Assembly: GCA_018653485.1 (NCBI GenBank)
Contig: JABHZE010000005.1
Span: forward strand, 43,996 to 107,995
Origin: an archaeon
Lineage (GTDB): Archaea > Nanobdellota > Nanobdellia > Pacearchaeales > GW2011-AR1
Reading direction: 5' to 3'
DNA: 64,000 nucleotides
The notes under the pieces were generated by a model. It did not search any database. It was not told the origin of the DNA and saw only the letters and a program-made list of their open reading frames with translations. This document shows, in pieces, positions 16,200 to 25,867 of the stretch. The translations under genes were made by a program, and so were the position numbers. Numbering within the stretch: the first letter of the stretch is position 1; every line of letters starts with the position of its first letter.

Positions 16200-17368
16200 A
16201 AATAGCAATAACTACCGATGCGATTTATCCTTTCACAATGGGAGGCTCAGAAATAAGAAATCATGAAATAGCAAAAAGATTAATAAAAAAAGGTCATGAG
16301 GTTCATATCTATGGAGCAAAATTCTGGAAAGGAAAAAATAAAATAAGAATCGAGGGGATTAATATTCATGGAGCTCACAAATATAAATCACTTTATAATA
16401 AATCAGGAAAAAGATCTAAATTTCAAACCTTAATCTTAGCAATCAAATTATTTAATGAAATTAATAAAGAAAAATTTGATATAATCGACAATGCTGCGTT
16501 TACATTTTTTAATAATTTTACATTTAAACTCTCTTCAATAATCACAAAAACCCCCCTAGTTCTTACCTGGCATCAATATTTTGGAGACTATTTACTAAAT
16601 TATTTTGGGAGAATAATCGGGAACATAACATTAATCCTTGAATATTCATCTACAAAACTTACAAAATATAATTTAGCGGTTTCAAATAAGATAAAAAATG
16701 ACTTAATTAAAAAAGGAGTCCCAGAAAAAAATATTAGAGTATTTTATAATGGGGCAGATATCAATAAAATTAACACCTTAAAAATCAAAAAAAAAGAGTT
16801 TGATTTGATATATGTTGGAAGATTTAATTATCAAAAAAATTTAAAATTGCTTATTAAATCATTAAATATATTAAAAGATGAATTTCCCAATATTAGAGTA
16901 TGTTTAATTGGAGATGGTGAAGAAAAAGAAAAAATATTAAACCTAATAAAAAAATATAATTTAGAAAAAAATATAAAACTAACTGGAAATATTTTAGATA
17001 AAGATAAGGTTTTTACCTACTTAAAATCTTCAAAAATATTTGTCCTTCCATCACTTTTAGAAGGATTTCCATTAACAATTATTGAAGCAAATGCTAGCGG
17101 ATTACCTGTAATCACAACTAAAACCGAACACAATAATACTAATGAGTATATTAAAAACAATGTAAATGGATTATTAACCACATTAGAGCCCGAAGATTTC
17201 GCAAATAAAATAAAATATCTCCTAAAAAATAAAGATAAATTAAATCAAATGTCAAAAAATTCAATTAATAAATCCAAAGATTTTGATTGGAATATAATAG
17301 CCAATCAACAAATAAATTATTATAATGAAGTGATTAATAACTTTAAAAAGAATAATAATAAAAAATGA
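16196..17368 (+). CDS. GT4-family glycosyltransferase
   Basis: 390 residues of GT-B fold. The N-terminal half begins MKIAITTDAIYPFTMGGSEI with the Gly-Gly loop for the acceptor side. The C-terminal half contains YVGRFNYQKNLKLLIKSLNI near 204-223, IGDGEEKEKI, and the nucleotide-sugar signature FVLPSLLEGFPLTIIEANAS near 281-300 (E-G-F-P...E). Four-base overlaps with both neighbours mean the operon is translated as one. It adds one sugar in the surface glycan; the specific sugar cannot be told. Confidence 0.88.
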   Translation: MKIAITTDAIYPFTMGGSEIRNHEIAKRLIKKGHEVHIYGAKFWKGKNKIRIEGINIHGAHKYKSLYNKSGKRSKFQTLILAIKLFNEINKEKFDIIDNAAFTFFNNFTFKLSSIITKTPLVLTWHQYFGDYLLNYFGRIIGNITLILEYSSTKLTKYNLAVSNKIKNDLIKKGVPEKNIRVFYNGADINKINTLKIKKKEFDLIYVGRFNYQKNLKLLIKSLNILKDEFPNIRVCLIGDGEEKEKILNLIKKYNLEKNIKLTGNILDKDKVFTYLKSSKIFVLPSLLEGFPLTIIEANASGLPVITTKTEHNNTNEYIKNNVNGLLTTLEPEDFANKIKYLLKNKDKLNQMSKNSINKSKDFDWNIIANQQINYYNEVINNFKKNNNKK

Positions 17369-19164
17369 TATTGAATATAATCTTAGATTTTTTAGGAATT
17401 TTATTATTTATCCTACCTGGGTTGTTATTATGCTTTTTTTTATTTCCTAAAATAAACATTATTCAAAGAATTGCATTCACAATTATTTTTTCTCTATCAA
17501 TGATAAAAATTTTAAAAGTTCTATTATATTTTTTAAATATAAATTATTTTATTTCAACATTATTATCCTATAGTGCATTAATATTCCTCCTAATATTTTT
17601 ATTAATTAGATCTAAAAATAAAAAATTTAAAACGAATTTTTCAAAAGATATTTTTTATATCCTCATTATGAGTATCCTTGGAGGCCTATGGAAATTATAT
17701 TATCTAAAAAGTATTCAAAATCCCGGAAGTGGATATGAATATGCAGGTAAATTTGCTAGAGATGAAATCCCTAATATTGGGTATTATAAAGGGATGGCCA
17801 TCACCCATGCAAATTATATGTTTGAGATGCCTAATAAATTATTAAACTTTATTACTCTCAGTAATCCTCAAATACAACTATTTTTAAACACATTTTTAAT
17901 CCTAATATTTGTCTATCTAATTGCAATTCAATTTAGAAATAAAAAAATAGCCTATTTAAGTGTAGCTTTAATGTCTTTAGGACCCATAGAACTATTCTAT
18001 TTAACAACCAATTTAAACCATGGGATGGCTTATGTAGGATTATTCATTTTGTTTTTATTTTTTAAATCTAAAGAAAAAAATATTTTTTGGTTAGCATTAT
18101 TATTTAGCGCATATCTAATGACTACCTATTACACTTCAACTATAATTCAAATATTAGCTAGTGGAGGATTTATAATTGCAATAATATTAAAAGAATTTTT
18201 AGATAATAAAAATCTTAATCAAACATTAATAAATATAATAAAAAATAAAAAAATAAAAGGGTTTCTTATAATTATTTTAATTTTATCTTCCTATTTATTT
18301 TTATACACTAGTATGGGTAAAACTACTATTAATGTGTCTACAGACGCTTCAATTTTAAAATCAAGTATAAACCTAAAAATTATTAATATAACTGAAAATA
18401 CTACACAAAAAAATTATGAATTTAATCTTTATCCCGGATTAAACCCCTATAAAGATCCAAAATTTTTAGGATTGTCCGCAATTAGATGGCAATCAGTATT
18501 CTTCATTTTATGTGGAGTCTCATTTATCGGTTATTTGATAATAAAAAAAGATTTTTCTAAAGAAAATTTATTCTTATTATATTGCATTATTCCTATATCC
18601 CTGATCTCATTTGGATTTCTTTATGCAGGATATCCTTCAAGAATTTTTAATTATTTTGCATTTTTTGGGATATTAGTCCTAAAAATTCCAAAAAAATTCT
18701 TCAAAAAGTTTTTTGTGATATCATTAATATTTATTATAATCACTACAATGTTTATAGCTCACGATAAAAAAATATTTTTTGAAAATTCAGAGGGGGAAAT
18801 TGAAACTGCAAAATGGATTAAAAATAACCTAAATGGAAAGATTTTTTCAGATCAAAAATTTATAAATCTCATAATTCAAGAAGATTATTATAATGTTACA
18901 GGAGATAGTGATAAATCAATAATAATAAAAAAACTTTTTTATATAAATAATAAAACTAGTTTTCAAAACACAATCTCATGGTTAAATAACTCAAATGTTA
19001 AATATATCGCAATAACCAAAAGAATGGAAAAGAAATATATCTTAATGGTGGATTTTCCACAAAAACCCCTGACAAATATCCAATTTTATGAAAAAAATCT
19101 TAATAAAATCTATGATAATGGAGATGTAAGAATTTATACAACTAATCTTGCAATTAAAAAATGA
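17365..19164 (+). CDS. Polytopic membrane protein, GT-C glycosyltransferase-like
   Basis: 599 residues with about 12 membrane segments up to residue 465 and an external C-terminal domain to 599. The loop after the early membrane segments contains GYEYAGKFARDEIPNIGYYKG (about 125-145), with acidic residues where GT-C enzymes bind the lipid-sugar phosphate. The final part (AKWIKNNLNGKIFSDQKF...) resembles the C-terminal soluble domains of archaeal membrane glycosyltransferases. Assigned by topology and operon context, not by a clear signature. Confidence 0.55.
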   Translation: MILNIILDFLGILLFILPGLLLCFFLFPKINIIQRIAFTIIFSLSMIKILKVLLYFLNINYFISTLLSYSALIFLLIFLLIRSKNKKFKTNFSKDIFYILIMSILGGLWKLYYLKSIQNPGSGYEYAGKFARDEIPNIGYYKGMAITHANYMFEMPNKLLNFITLSNPQIQLFLNTFLILIFVYLIAIQFRNKKIAYLSVALMSLGPIELFYLTTNLNHGMAYVGLFILFLFFKSKEKNIFWLALLFSAYLMTTYYTSTIIQILASGGFIIAIILKEFLDNKNLNQTLINIIKNKKIKGFLIIILILSSYLFLYTSMGKTTINVSTDASILKSSINLKIINITENTTQKNYEFNLYPGLNPYKDPKFLGLSAIRWQSVFFILCGVSFIGYLIIKKDFSKENLFLLYCIIPISLISFGFLYAGYPSRIFNYFAFFGILVLKIPKKFFKKFFVISLIFIIITTMFIAHDKKIFFENSEGEIETAKWIKNNLNGKIFSDQKFINLIIQEDYYNVTGDSDKSIIIKKLFYINNKTSFQNTISWLNNSNVKYIAITKRMEKKYILMVDFPQKPLTNIQFYEKNLNKIYDNGDVRIYTTNLAIKK

Positions 19165-20243
19165 AAATACTTTTTATTCAAGATAGATATATCAAGGGAG
19201 GGGGAACTGAAAAATTTATTGAAATTAGAAGAAGAAAACTAGAAGAAAAAGGACATCAAACATTTTTATTTACAATCTCTCCAGACAAATTAAATTTTAA
19301 AAACTCAATAATAATAAATATAAATGAAATAAATCCTTTAAACTATTATTTTAAACTACCTGAAGTGTATTTAAAATTAAGAAAATATATTAAAAAAATA
19401 AACCCTGATGAAGTTCATATACAAAATCATTTTATTTACCTTACTCCATTTTTATCATTAACAAAAAATTATAAAAGAAAAATTTACATTCATCATCTTA
19501 AATTAATTTGTCCAAGTGCTTGGGGGATTTACAGAGATACAAAAAAGATTTGTGATTGTAATTCCGGAATAAAATGCCTAAAACACAAATGTGTCTCCAA
19601 AAAGGGTTTTTTAGACTTCATAATAAAAAAATTATTCATCACAAAATACAAAAAAACTGAAGAATTCATTGCAAATTCTAAATCCTGCAGAGATTTATTC
19701 AAAAAACAAAATTTTAAAAATATTAAATATAAAAAACTTCCATTTGAACCAGAATATAGGGATAAAAAAATAAAAAGACAAAAAAATCTTTTTATTTATT
19801 ATGGTGGATTTCATTCCCATAAAGGAATTTATTTACTAATCAATGCCTTTAAAATAGCAATTAAAGAAAATCCAAATATAAAATTAGAAATTTTAGGAGA
19901 AGGACGTGAAAAAGATAATGTTAAAAAATTAATCAAAAAATATAGATTAAAAAATAATATTTCTTTAATCGGAAATATTAATAGAAAAGAATTGTATAAA
20001 TATTACAAAAAAGCAACTGCAACAATTATTCCCAGCATTTGGTTTGAAACCTGGGGTTATGTTGTAACTGAATCTCTTTTCTTTAATACTCCTGTAATCG
20101 GAAGTGATATGGGGGGAATAAAAGAGCAATTAGAAAATAATAAATTAGGAGTATTATTTAAACGAAATGATTCAGAAGATTTAGCTAAAAAAATATTAAA
20201 ATTATCAGACAAAACAACCTATAAATCTCAACACTTCCAATAA
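19161..20243 (+). CDS. GT4-family glycosyltransferase
   Basis: 360 residues, GT-B fold. It begins MKILFIQDRYIKGGGTEKFI. A Cys group (CPSAWGIYRDTKKICDCNSG, CLKHKCVSKK; residues 116-150) resembles the insert found in a GT4 subgroup with conserved Cys that may bind metal or form disulfides. The donor-binding end has YYGGFHSHKGIYLLINAFKI and SIWFETWGYVVTESLFFNTP near 285-304. The frame ends slightly short for the family, at SDKTTYKSQHFQ. Last of the four-base-overlapping operon. Confidence 0.85.
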   Translation: MKILFIQDRYIKGGGTEKFIEIRRRKLEEKGHQTFLFTISPDKLNFKNSIIININEINPLNYYFKLPEVYLKLRKYIKKINPDEVHIQNHFIYLTPFLSLTKNYKRKIYIHHLKLICPSAWGIYRDTKKICDCNSGIKCLKHKCVSKKGFLDFIIKKLFITKYKKTEEFIANSKSCRDLFKKQNFKNIKYKKLPFEPEYRDKKIKRQKNLFIYYGGFHSHKGIYLLINAFKIAIKENPNIKLEILGEGREKDNVKKLIKKYRLKNNISLIGNINRKELYKYYKKATATIIPSIWFETWGYVVTESLFFNTPVIGSDMGGIKEQLENNKLGVLFKRNDSEDLAKKILKLSDKTTYKSQHFQ

Positions 20244-20305
20244 AAATAAAAAACCAATTTACTAAAAAAACTATGCTAAAAACTTCAATAAAAAAACAAA
20301 AAAAG

Positions 20306-21145
20306 ATGAAAATAGCGATATGCTTTTTTGGACAAATAAGAAGTTTAGAAGAAAATATAAAAAGTTTAGAAAAAAATATTTTTAAAAAACTTCCAAATAC
20401 CCCTGATATTTTTTGTTACTTCAAAAAAGAAAAACCTAATTGGAAAACAATAGAAAAATTAAAAAAATTAGGAAATCACGTTCAAATAAAACTTGAAGAA
20501 GACATCATACATGAAACTAAAAATTTAGATAAAAATATGTGTGAAACACAAAAAAAAAGTGGAATAAATTCTATCTTAAATCAATGGTATTCAATTAAAA
20601 TGTGTAATAAATTAAAAAAAGAATATGAGATAAAGAAAAAATTCAAATATGACTGGGTGATTCTAATCAGGCCGGATCTACATTATGTAAAAGGCATAGA
20701 AAAATTAAATAAATTAAATAACAATTTTATTTTTTTCCCAAAACATGATAATTATGATGGATTAAATGATAGGTTCTGTTTTTCAAGTTCTTCAAACATA
20801 GATAAAAGAATGAATATTTTTGAATATTTTAAAGAATTTAACAAAAATTATAACCCGAATAGAAAAAAATTAAAGAAAAATAAAGGGAAATGGATTGCTG
20901 AAACAGTTTTATATTATTTAATAATTGAAAACAACCTAAAAGTAAAAAGAACAAAAGTTATTGCACTTATAAATAGGGGGAACAAAAAATTAGTTCAATC
21001 AAAAAAATACATTTTAATCATTGATAAAATTATGGATAGAACCAGCAACTATTTAAGAAAAAATAATTCAAGATTATTTATCCTTTTTAAAAAAATAGAA
21101 AAGGGAGGGATATCTCATTTAATAAATAAAAAAAGAGTATATTAA
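20306..21145 (+). CDS. Putative glycosyltransferase, unassigned family
   Basis: About 279 residues from ATG at 20306 (a start 11 codons upstream is possible, but the family-like opening is MKIAICFFGQIRSLEENIKS). The first 30 residues look like the nucleotide-binding start of a GT-A protein, and KFKYDWVILIRPDLHYVKGI near 118-137 has the hydrophobic strand plus R-x-D seen in DUF-type glycosyltransferases. The remainder is Lys/Asn-rich. Location inside the polysaccharide locus supports a sugar-transfer role; the assignment is tentative. Confidence 0.5.
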   Translation: MKIAICFFGQIRSLEENIKSLEKNIFKKLPNTPDIFCYFKKEKPNWKTIEKLKKLGNHVQIKLEEDIIHETKNLDKNMCETQKKSGINSILNQWYSIKMCNKLKKEYEIKKKFKYDWVILIRPDLHYVKGIEKLNKLNNNFIFFPKHDNYDGLNDRFCFSSSSNIDKRMNIFEYFKEFNKNYNPNRKKLKKNKGKWIAETVLYYLIIENNLKVKRTKVIALINRGNKKLVQSKKYILIIDKIMDRTSNYLRKNNSRLFILFKKIEKGGISHLINKKRVY

Positions 21146-21262
21146 AGGATCTTCAAAAAAATTTATATAAAGATTATTTTAATTATCCTATGAAAATTAA
21201 TCTTTACTAAACTATATAATCTATCAAAGATATCTTTTTATATTAATTAAATAAATTTTATT

Positions 21263-21721
21263 ATGGCAAAAGTAATGATTTCAGGGTATTTTGATGGAAT
21301 GCATTCAGGACATATCCGTTTTTTTCAAGAAGCATCTCATTTTGGAGATTTAATTGTCAGTATTGGATGTGACAAAAGATTAAGAAAAATAAAGGAAAAA
21401 GAACCCTTATGTAATGAATTAGAAAGACTTTACATGGTTCAAGCATGTAAATATGTAGACCATGCTTTTATAATAGAAGAAACAGAGGCAGAAGGAGGGA
21501 CAGTATGGGAGATTTACCTAAAAAAACATAAACCCGATTATTTTATTGCTAATAATGATATTCCTAGAGACTGGCAAGAAAAACAAAGAGAAATCTGTGA
21601 AAAACACGGAGTTAAATATCTTGTTCTAAAAAGAAATCCACCATTAGGAATTTCAGAAAGAAGCAGTTCTCAACTTAGAAATTTAAAAGAAAATGAAAAC
21701 AACAAACAATTTACCCTATAG
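21263..21721 (+). CDS. Cytidylyltransferase-fold nucleotidyltransferase (TagD / HldE C-domain-like)
   Basis: 152 residues. SGYFDGMHSGHIRFFQEA at 7-24 carries the HxGH motif that binds the nucleotide phosphates, and GISERSSSQLR at 135-145 corresponds to the ISSSxLR/RTEGISTT motif. The family joins CTP or ATP to a phosphorylated substrate, as in glycerol-3-phosphate cytidylyltransferase or heptose-1-phosphate adenylyltransferase. The next gene, a GHMP sugar kinase, overlaps it by 29 bases, so a sugar-1-phosphate is the likely substrate; together with GmhA at 45.7 kb a nucleotide-heptose is plausible. Confidence 0.82.
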   Translation: MAKVMISGYFDGMHSGHIRFFQEASHFGDLIVSIGCDKRLRKIKEKEPLCNELERLYMVQACKYVDHAFIIEETEAEGGTVWEIYLKKHKPDYFIANNDIPRDWQEKQREICEKHGVKYLVLKRNPPLGISERSSSQLRNLKENENNKQFTL

Positions 21722-22469
21722 AATAGTATTATCTACCTGGATGGACCAAATGCAATTATCTAGAGAGCATCCTGGTGCTTGCATTGGTTTTAGTATTGAA
21801 CCTACTCAAAAATTTAATGAAAGATGTGGTATGGGAACCTCTACTCGTGCCAGTATTAAAAAAATATGGGGAAACCTACCTAAAGATAGAGATCCTGTAG
21901 AATTATCAAAATTAGTTTTTTGCGTAGATAATCCTCCAACATTACCTGTTGAACCCAACAATAATTTTCCTTGGGGAAGTTATGCAGCCAGATGGATTAC
22001 AGGTTCTATTGATCCAATTACATTAATCATTCCAGGAGTATCTTATTGCAATTATGATGGAAAACCTTGGCCAAATAAATTAGAAACAATTAATGATGAT
22101 GATACCCTTAATTGGCTTGAAGAAATTGTTACCTTAGCCCCTACAAGAGAAAGACCTGAGGGAGAAGCTTTTCAATTAGATATAAAGCCCAATTTAATTA
22201 AAGAATTATCTCATAATTCAGATCAAGCATGGGAGGCCATAAAAGAAAGAGATACCTATAGATTAGCAGAGGCCGTTAATGGATGCAGAAAAGCAATAAA
22301 TAATTTTAGTGATACTTATATGGCAAATGGAGTAAAAGAAAAAGTAAATGAATTATTAGGTGAAGGAGTTTTAGCAGCATTTCCGCAAGGAGCAGGTTGT
22401 GGGGGCTATATCGCTTGCATATCTGAAAATCCAAATGATAGAATTAAAATTAAAGTTAGAAAAAAATAA
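21693..22469 (+). CDS. GHMP-family sugar kinase (heptose-7-phosphate kinase-like)
   Basis: 258 residues. RCGMGTSTRASIKKIWGNLP near 44-63 is the GHMP glycine-rich ATP loop (G-x-G-x-S/T-x-R-A) in the wording of D-glycero-D-manno-heptose 7-phosphate kinase HddA; GSIDPITLIIPG near 109 and PQGAGCGGYIACI near 232-244 supply the later motifs. At 258 residues it is shorter than usual HddA (about 340), lacking part of the N-terminal strand region. It is co-translated with the upstream nucleotidyltransferase. Predicted to phosphorylate a sugar at C1 before nucleotide activation. The heptose assignment is inferred. Confidence 0.72.
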   Translation: MKTTNNLPYRIVLSTWMDQMQLSREHPGACIGFSIEPTQKFNERCGMGTSTRASIKKIWGNLPKDRDPVELSKLVFCVDNPPTLPVEPNNNFPWGSYAARWITGSIDPITLIIPGVSYCNYDGKPWPNKLETINDDDTLNWLEEIVTLAPTRERPEGEAFQLDIKPNLIKELSHNSDQAWEAIKERDTYRLAEAVNGCRKAINNFSDTYMANGVKEKVNELLGEGVLAAFPQGAGCGGYIACISENPNDRIKIKVRKK

Positions 22470-22491
22470 TCTAAGTATCTGAAAAAATTTA

Positions 22492-23559
22492 ATGAAAAAA
22501 TTTCTATACCTTATAATGACTGAAGGAAAAGTAAATAAAAAATTATCCTTATTAAACAATAAATATCGGGATACTCTAATTCTAACTTGGAAAAAACCAA
22601 TACAAAAAGGAATATTTTTTCCATTTAGTACATGGACCACTGGAAGAAATAGACTTTATCAAGAAATTATAAATAGAAAGCTCGATAAAAAATATTTATA
22701 TTTTATATTTATGGATGGAGATTTTATTCTAAAATCAAAATCTCAAGAAGAACCATTTAAAATATTTGAAAGATATTTAGAAAAATATCTTCCTGCAATT
22801 GGATTTCCATATTTTTTGCACCATAAAAAAAGCTCCGATGAGATTTCAGCCTACTATGAATTTGATGGAGGATTTTTTGCAATCCATAAAGAAGCATTAC
22901 ATACCCAATTCCCTTATTATGATAACGAAGATAAGTTAAACTGGTGTTATAGTCAAGCTTATTTTTTTTATCTTACCTCAATATTATATCAAGGATTTGT
23001 ATTGCAATTTAATCTTTTAGAATCTATAAATAAAAATTCAAGTTATTATGAAAAAATAAACTGGGGTTATGTTAATAACAATTTTATAAAATCAATCAAA
23101 AATAAAGATTTTTTAAAATTTTTTAAACAAGAGTCTCCCCCTAATCTAAGCTCTCTCAAAGAAAACACTAAAGAATTATATAACTATCATTTTGATAATA
23201 ATTTTTTATCTAAAATTTTTAATTATAAACATCCCTTATGGAAAAGAAGATTAAAAATTAAAAGAGACATTAAAAACAAAAAATTTATATCTAAATGTAA
23301 ATTAAGTTATATGGGTGAACTTTCAAAAAAGACATTAGGAATAAAAATAACAAATTTATTATTTATTATTTTTATTAACCTACAAATCTTTTGGAGAAAT
23401 CTCAAATTAAAAATTTTTATTAATTATTTTAATAATGCAATTGGGAGAATAGGTATTATTCTAAAAAAATACTCCCCCCAATTATACTATTTTTTAAAAA
23501 AACCTTTAGATAGATTGGAAAAATTAAATAATAATCTATTTATTCTTAGATTTATATAA
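22492..23559 (+). CDS. Putative glycosyltransferase-like protein
   Basis: 355 residues. YLYFIFMDGDFILKSK near 64-79 places a D-x-D after a hydrophobic strand as in GT-A enzymes; YYEFDGGFFAIHKEAL near 118-133 resembles the acceptor or catalytic region of such proteins. The C-terminal 120 residues are very basic with one hydrophobic segment near 283-300 that may tether it to the membrane. Its last 24 bases overlap, tail to tail, the gmd gene on the other strand. Family not identified. Confidence 0.5.
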   Translation: MKKFLYLIMTEGKVNKKLSLLNNKYRDTLILTWKKPIQKGIFFPFSTWTTGRNRLYQEIINRKLDKKYLYFIFMDGDFILKSKSQEEPFKIFERYLEKYLPAIGFPYFLHHKKSSDEISAYYEFDGGFFAIHKEALHTQFPYYDNEDKLNWCYSQAYFFYLTSILYQGFVLQFNLLESINKNSSYYEKINWGYVNNNFIKSIKNKDFLKFFKQESPPNLSSLKENTKELYNYHFDNNFLSKIFNYKHPLWKRRLKIKRDIKNKKFISKCKLSYMGELSKKTLGIKITNLLFIIFINLQIFWRNLKLKIFINYFNNAIGRIGIILKKYSPQLYYFLKKPLDRLEKLNNNLFILRFI

Positions 23560-24600
23560 AAACTTAATATTCCCGGGATGATTTATTGCATCCCATGCAA
23601 AAACTTCCCCATCAAAATGTCTCTGCCACCTATTCAAATCCTCTTCAAACATCTTTTTTACAAGTTCCTTAAAAGTAGTTTTAGGTTTCCAACCAAATTT
23701 ATTATTTGCTTTTGAATAATCTCCCTTAAGATATCTAACATCATAAGGCCTCTTAAACTGCTCATTAGTTTTTACATACTCTCTCCAATCTAATCCAGCT
23801 AATCTAAATGCCTCTTCAACAAATTCCCTTACAGAATGAGTTTCATTTGTAGCAATAACAAAATCATCTGGTTTATCTTGCTGAAGAATCATCCACATAG
23901 ATTCTACATAATCAGGAGCATAACCCCAATCTCTTTTTGCATCTAAATTACCCAAATGCAATTCATTAGAAAGTCCCAATTTTATCTTTGCAACTTCATT
24001 TGTAATCTTTCTTGTAACAAACTCTAAACCCCTTAATTCTGATTCATGATTAAATAAAATCCCATTACTAACAAACATATCATAGGACTCCCTATAAATT
24101 CTTGCAAGATCCATTGCTAAAAGTTTACCTGCGGCATAAGGGGAATTAGGTTTAAAAGAAGTTTTTTCATCTTGAATACCTTCTGAAGAAACTGAATCTC
24201 CAAAAAGCTCACTAGTAGAAGCTTGATATATTCTTATGGATTTATTAAAATTTCTAACCACCTCTAAAATTCTTAAAAATCCCAACCCATTTACATCAAT
24301 AGTATTTAATGGTTGATCAAAAGAAGAACCAACAAAACTTTGTGCGGCAAGATTATATATCTCCTCAGGATTTGATTTTTGAATAGCCTCAGATAATGAA
24401 GCCATATCAGTTAAATCTGCAGATATAAGTATAACCTTATCTAAAATATCTAAAGATTGTAATCTCCAATAATTAGGAGTAGAAATTCTACGAACAATCC
24501 CATAAACCTCATAACCTTTTTCTAACAAAAATTTAGCCAAATACGCTCCATCTTGCCCAGTAATTCCAGTTATTAATACTCTTTTTTTATTTAAATCCAT
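23536..24600 (-). CDS. gmd: GDP-mannose 4,6-dehydratase
   Basis: 354 residues of the short-chain dehydrogenase fold. VLITGITGQDGAYLAKFLLE (8-27) binds NADP. ASTSELFGD near 127 has the Ser-Thr/Glu part of the catalytic set, and YAAGKLLAMDLARIYR near 154-169 the YxxxK pair. NHESELRGLEFVTRKI is the family's substrate-binding signature, and the length is normal. It converts GDP-mannose to GDP-4-keto-6-deoxymannose, the first step to GDP-fucose. GDP-fucose synthase and a fucosyltransferase-like gene lie just upstream on the same strand. Confidence 0.93.
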   Translation of the reverse strand: MDLNKKRVLITGITGQDGAYLAKFLLEKGYEVYGIVRRISTPNYWRLQSLDILDKVILISADLTDMASLSEAIQKSNPEEIYNLAAQSFVGSSFDQPLNTIDVNGLGFLRILEVVRNFNKSIRIYQASTSELFGDSVSSEGIQDEKTSFKPNSPYAAGKLLAMDLARIYRESYDMFVSNGILFNHESELRGLEFVTRKITNEVAKIKLGLSNELHLGNLDAKRDWGYAPDYVESMWMILQQDKPDDFVIATNETHSVREFVEEAFRLAGLDWREYVKTNEQFKRPYDVRYLKGDYSKANNKFGWKPKTTFKELVKKMFEEDLNRWQRHFDGEVFAWDAINHPGNIKFLYKSKNK

Positions 24601-24684
24601 AAAACCTTATTGAAAATTTGTTTTATATAATTTGTGTAATAGAGATATATATCTTTAAAAAAGAATAATTTCTATAAAAAATTA

Positions 24685-25779
24685 TTAATTACCTCTAATA
24701 TTCTTTTTTCTTTCACTAATTAACTTTCTTATAGAATTAATAAATTTTTCATAAATTTTTGATTTACTTCTAAATTTCTTAGAGAATCTATATAATTTTT
24801 TCAAAAGTTCATCCTTTATCCAAATTGGAACATGTAATGGATAGAAATAAAAATAATACCATGAATTATATTCCTTTGAATTAGTTATGTTTAAGAGTTT
24901 AATTTTTGGATTAAAAACAGCAGAAAAGTTAGAGACATTAGACCACTGATTAATCAAACATTTACATTTTGATAAAATTAAAGATAAAATTAAAGATTCT
25001 TCTGCAAGTTGTAATTTCGAACCATCATATTTTTCAATATGCTCTAATCCTTCAGAACAATTAGATTTGAAAAAGGGGTCAATAATTACATTTATTTTCT
25101 TCTTAAATCCCAAAAGATTCTTTCTTAAATATCTTCTTGAACATTTTCTAATTAATTCCAAATCATCAGAACAAATAAATAAGGTATCATAATCTCCCAT
25201 CCTAAGCTCATTATCAATAAATTTATAAAACATTTCTAAAGGTGGGGTAGGTTTATGAGTTTTTAAATAAGGATCAAAAATCCTCCGCATATGGAGCCCC
25301 CTTATATGAACTGCAAGAGTTTTTTCAGAGAGAAACTTATTATAAAAATTATCTGTTTTTAAAATGATATGAGGTTTAATTTTAACATATTTTTTAACTA
25401 ACTTTGCAAATCTTTCACGATCATTAAAATTATTTACATAGTTATATGGGTGACTAATCACAGATTTATGAAATTGATTCCAAGAGTTTTTAATAAATCT
25501 ATCTATATTACAATCATCCATTACAATTTTATATCCTTTCACAGATTTAACCTTAAATGGTTGTTCAAAGAAATAATCAAACAAATTCATTTTTTTATCC
25601 AAATAATTATCTGCATCACTCCAATCAACATATAACTTAATACCTTTTTTATCAGAATAATATGCCGCAATTATCATAGTATACAAATAAGAAAATAATC
25701 CCCTTTCAGACATAGTCCTATTTATCCTAATATATTTTTCTGAGTCGCCATTAATAAAATTCTTAGCATTATTTATCAT
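24685..25779 (-). CDS. Fucosyltransferase-like protein (NodZ/FUT8-like fold)
   Basis: 364 residues. GLFSYLYTMIIAAYYSDKKG near 27-46 matches the N-terminal donor-domain start of the fucosyltransferase-like superfamily. LAVHIRGLHMRR near 154-165 is the H-x-R-G motif whose Arg binds GDP-fucose, and DTLFICSDDLEL near 197-208 is the second motif. ILSKCKCLINQWSNVSNFSA near 269-288 is the third. It sits between gmd and fcl, which make its probable donor GDP-L-fucose. A soluble or peripheral enzyme; the acceptor is unknown. Confidence 0.75.
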   Translation of the reverse strand: MINNAKNFINGDSEKYIRINRTMSERGLFSYLYTMIIAAYYSDKKGIKLYVDWSDADNYLDKKMNLFDYFFEQPFKVKSVKGYKIVMDDCNIDRFIKNSWNQFHKSVISHPYNYVNNFNDRERFAKLVKKYVKIKPHIILKTDNFYNKFLSEKTLAVHIRGLHMRRIFDPYLKTHKPTPPLEMFYKFIDNELRMGDYDTLFICSDDLELIRKCSRRYLRKNLLGFKKKINVIIDPFFKSNCSEGLEHIEKYDGSKLQLAEESLILSLILSKCKCLINQWSNVSNFSAVFNPKIKLLNITNSKEYNSWYYFYFYPLHVPIWIKDELLKKLYRFSKKFRSKSKIYEKFINSIRKLISERKKNIRGN

Positions 25780-25867
25780 TTTTATATACCTAATAAAAAA
25801 TTTAAGTTATTATAAATCTAATCAAGTTCCAATATATATTTTTATTTTTCTTTAAAAATATCAAAGA

